A DNA stretch of 64,000 nucleotides from NCBI RefSeq assembly GCF_004349355.1, contig NZ_SMFK01000010.1:301-64300 (forward strand), in the 5' to 3' direction. This DNA comes from Flavobacterium cellulosilyticum (lineage in GTDB: Bacteria; Bacteroidota; Bacteroidia; Flavobacteriales; Flavobacteriaceae). Numbering within the stretch: the first letter of the stretch is position 1; every line of letters begins with the position of its first letter. Below the pieces are notes generated by a model. The model worked only from the letters and a program-made list of their open reading frames with translations. It did no database searches and had not been told where the DNA came from. Of the stretch, positions 63,852-64,000 are shown one piece after another. The position numbers and the translations under genes are program-made.

Positions 63852-64000
63852 ATGAAAAATATAAAATTAATTTTCAGCTTTGTTTTGTTACTAGCTGTTA
63901 CAATAAGTTGTAGTATTCCAGACGGAATCGATCAAGATACTTCTTTTTTGAATACTGCAGTTTCAGGAAACATTTCTAAAATTTTTGACATTAGTACGGA
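63852..64000 (+). CDS. Start of a surface lipoprotein (cut by the window edge)
   Basis: Fifty codons are visible: a lipoprotein signal (LLAVTISC, Cys20) and the polar start SIPDGIDQDTSFLNTA. It starts 16 bases after susD, so it is the third gene of the SusCD operon. In beta-glucan loci this position usually carries a surface glycan-binding protein, often with PKD domains; that identity is an inference from position only. Confidence 0.7.
   Translation, partial: MKNIKLIFSFVLLLAVTISCSIPDGIDQDTSFLNTAVSGNISKIFDIST

Noticed and set aside
1..64000. CRISPR arrays, tRNA genes, complete insertion sequences, prophage or replication origin
   Set aside because: None was seen: no regular spaced repeats, no tRNA-like cloverleaf sequences, and no transposase, integrase or phage-type genes.

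Overview
The window looks like a chromosome segment of a gliding, polysaccharide-degrading member of the Flavobacteriaceae, most likely Flavobacterium or a close relative. The evidence is the low GC content, genes without strong Shine-Dalgarno sites, promoters of the TTG / TAnnTTTG type, the gliding and type IX secretion genes gldJ, porU and porV, and a SusC/SusD locus whose enzymes carry type IX sorting tails. All names come from reading the sequence; no database search was run.

Layout. 1-650 holds the end of an rRNA operon (5S rRNA plus terminator) and the RNase P RNA. 749-5924 holds housekeeping genes: a DoxX-like protein, pabB, tilS and dsbD. 6551-12608 on the minus strand is a complete RND efflux operon (inner-membrane pump, periplasmic adaptor, TolC-like channel) preceded by a small His/Cys-rich secreted protein. 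Two dead genes flank it: a haloacid dehalogenase remnant and an msrB remnant.

13632-23890 is a half-decayed uronate/alginate catabolic island. The intact part would turn uronic acids into pyruvate and glyceraldehyde 3-phosphate: two KDG-kinase-like genes, a YhcH-family protein, KDPG aldolase, KdgF, a fructuronate-reductase-type SDR and mannonate dehydratase. Between and after these lie remnants of alginate lyases (PL17 and PL7, perhaps PL6), a second kdgF, an FCD-type regulator and glucuronate isomerase uxaC. The LacI-type regulator at the left edge has lost a normal start codon. Three copies of an inverted repeat of the form TGGT-2-ACCA, close to the ExuR/UxuR operator pattern, still sit in front of dead units.

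24413-38126 is core genome: miaE, a glycosyltransferase, pdhC-pdhA, cdd, porV-porU, gldJ and murF.

38686-64000 is a beta-glucan (probably laminarin, beta-1,3-glucan) utilization locus that runs off the right edge. It contains two GH16 enzymes, a clan GH-A glycosidase fused to a predicted outer-membrane barrel, two secreted proteins sharing a repeated binding-like domain, a very large cytoplasmic protein that is probably a beta-1,3-glucan phosphorylase, a GPH-type sugar symporter, SusC, SusD, the start of a further surface lipoprotein, and two giant one-component membrane regulators (sensor propeller, Y_Y_Y domain, membrane helix, HTH). The inferred route is surface cleavage, SusCD uptake, symport across the inner membrane, then phosphorolysis in the cytoplasm. 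The most distinctive items are the glycosidase-barrel fusion, the three-copy domain, and the operators left behind in the decayed uronate island.
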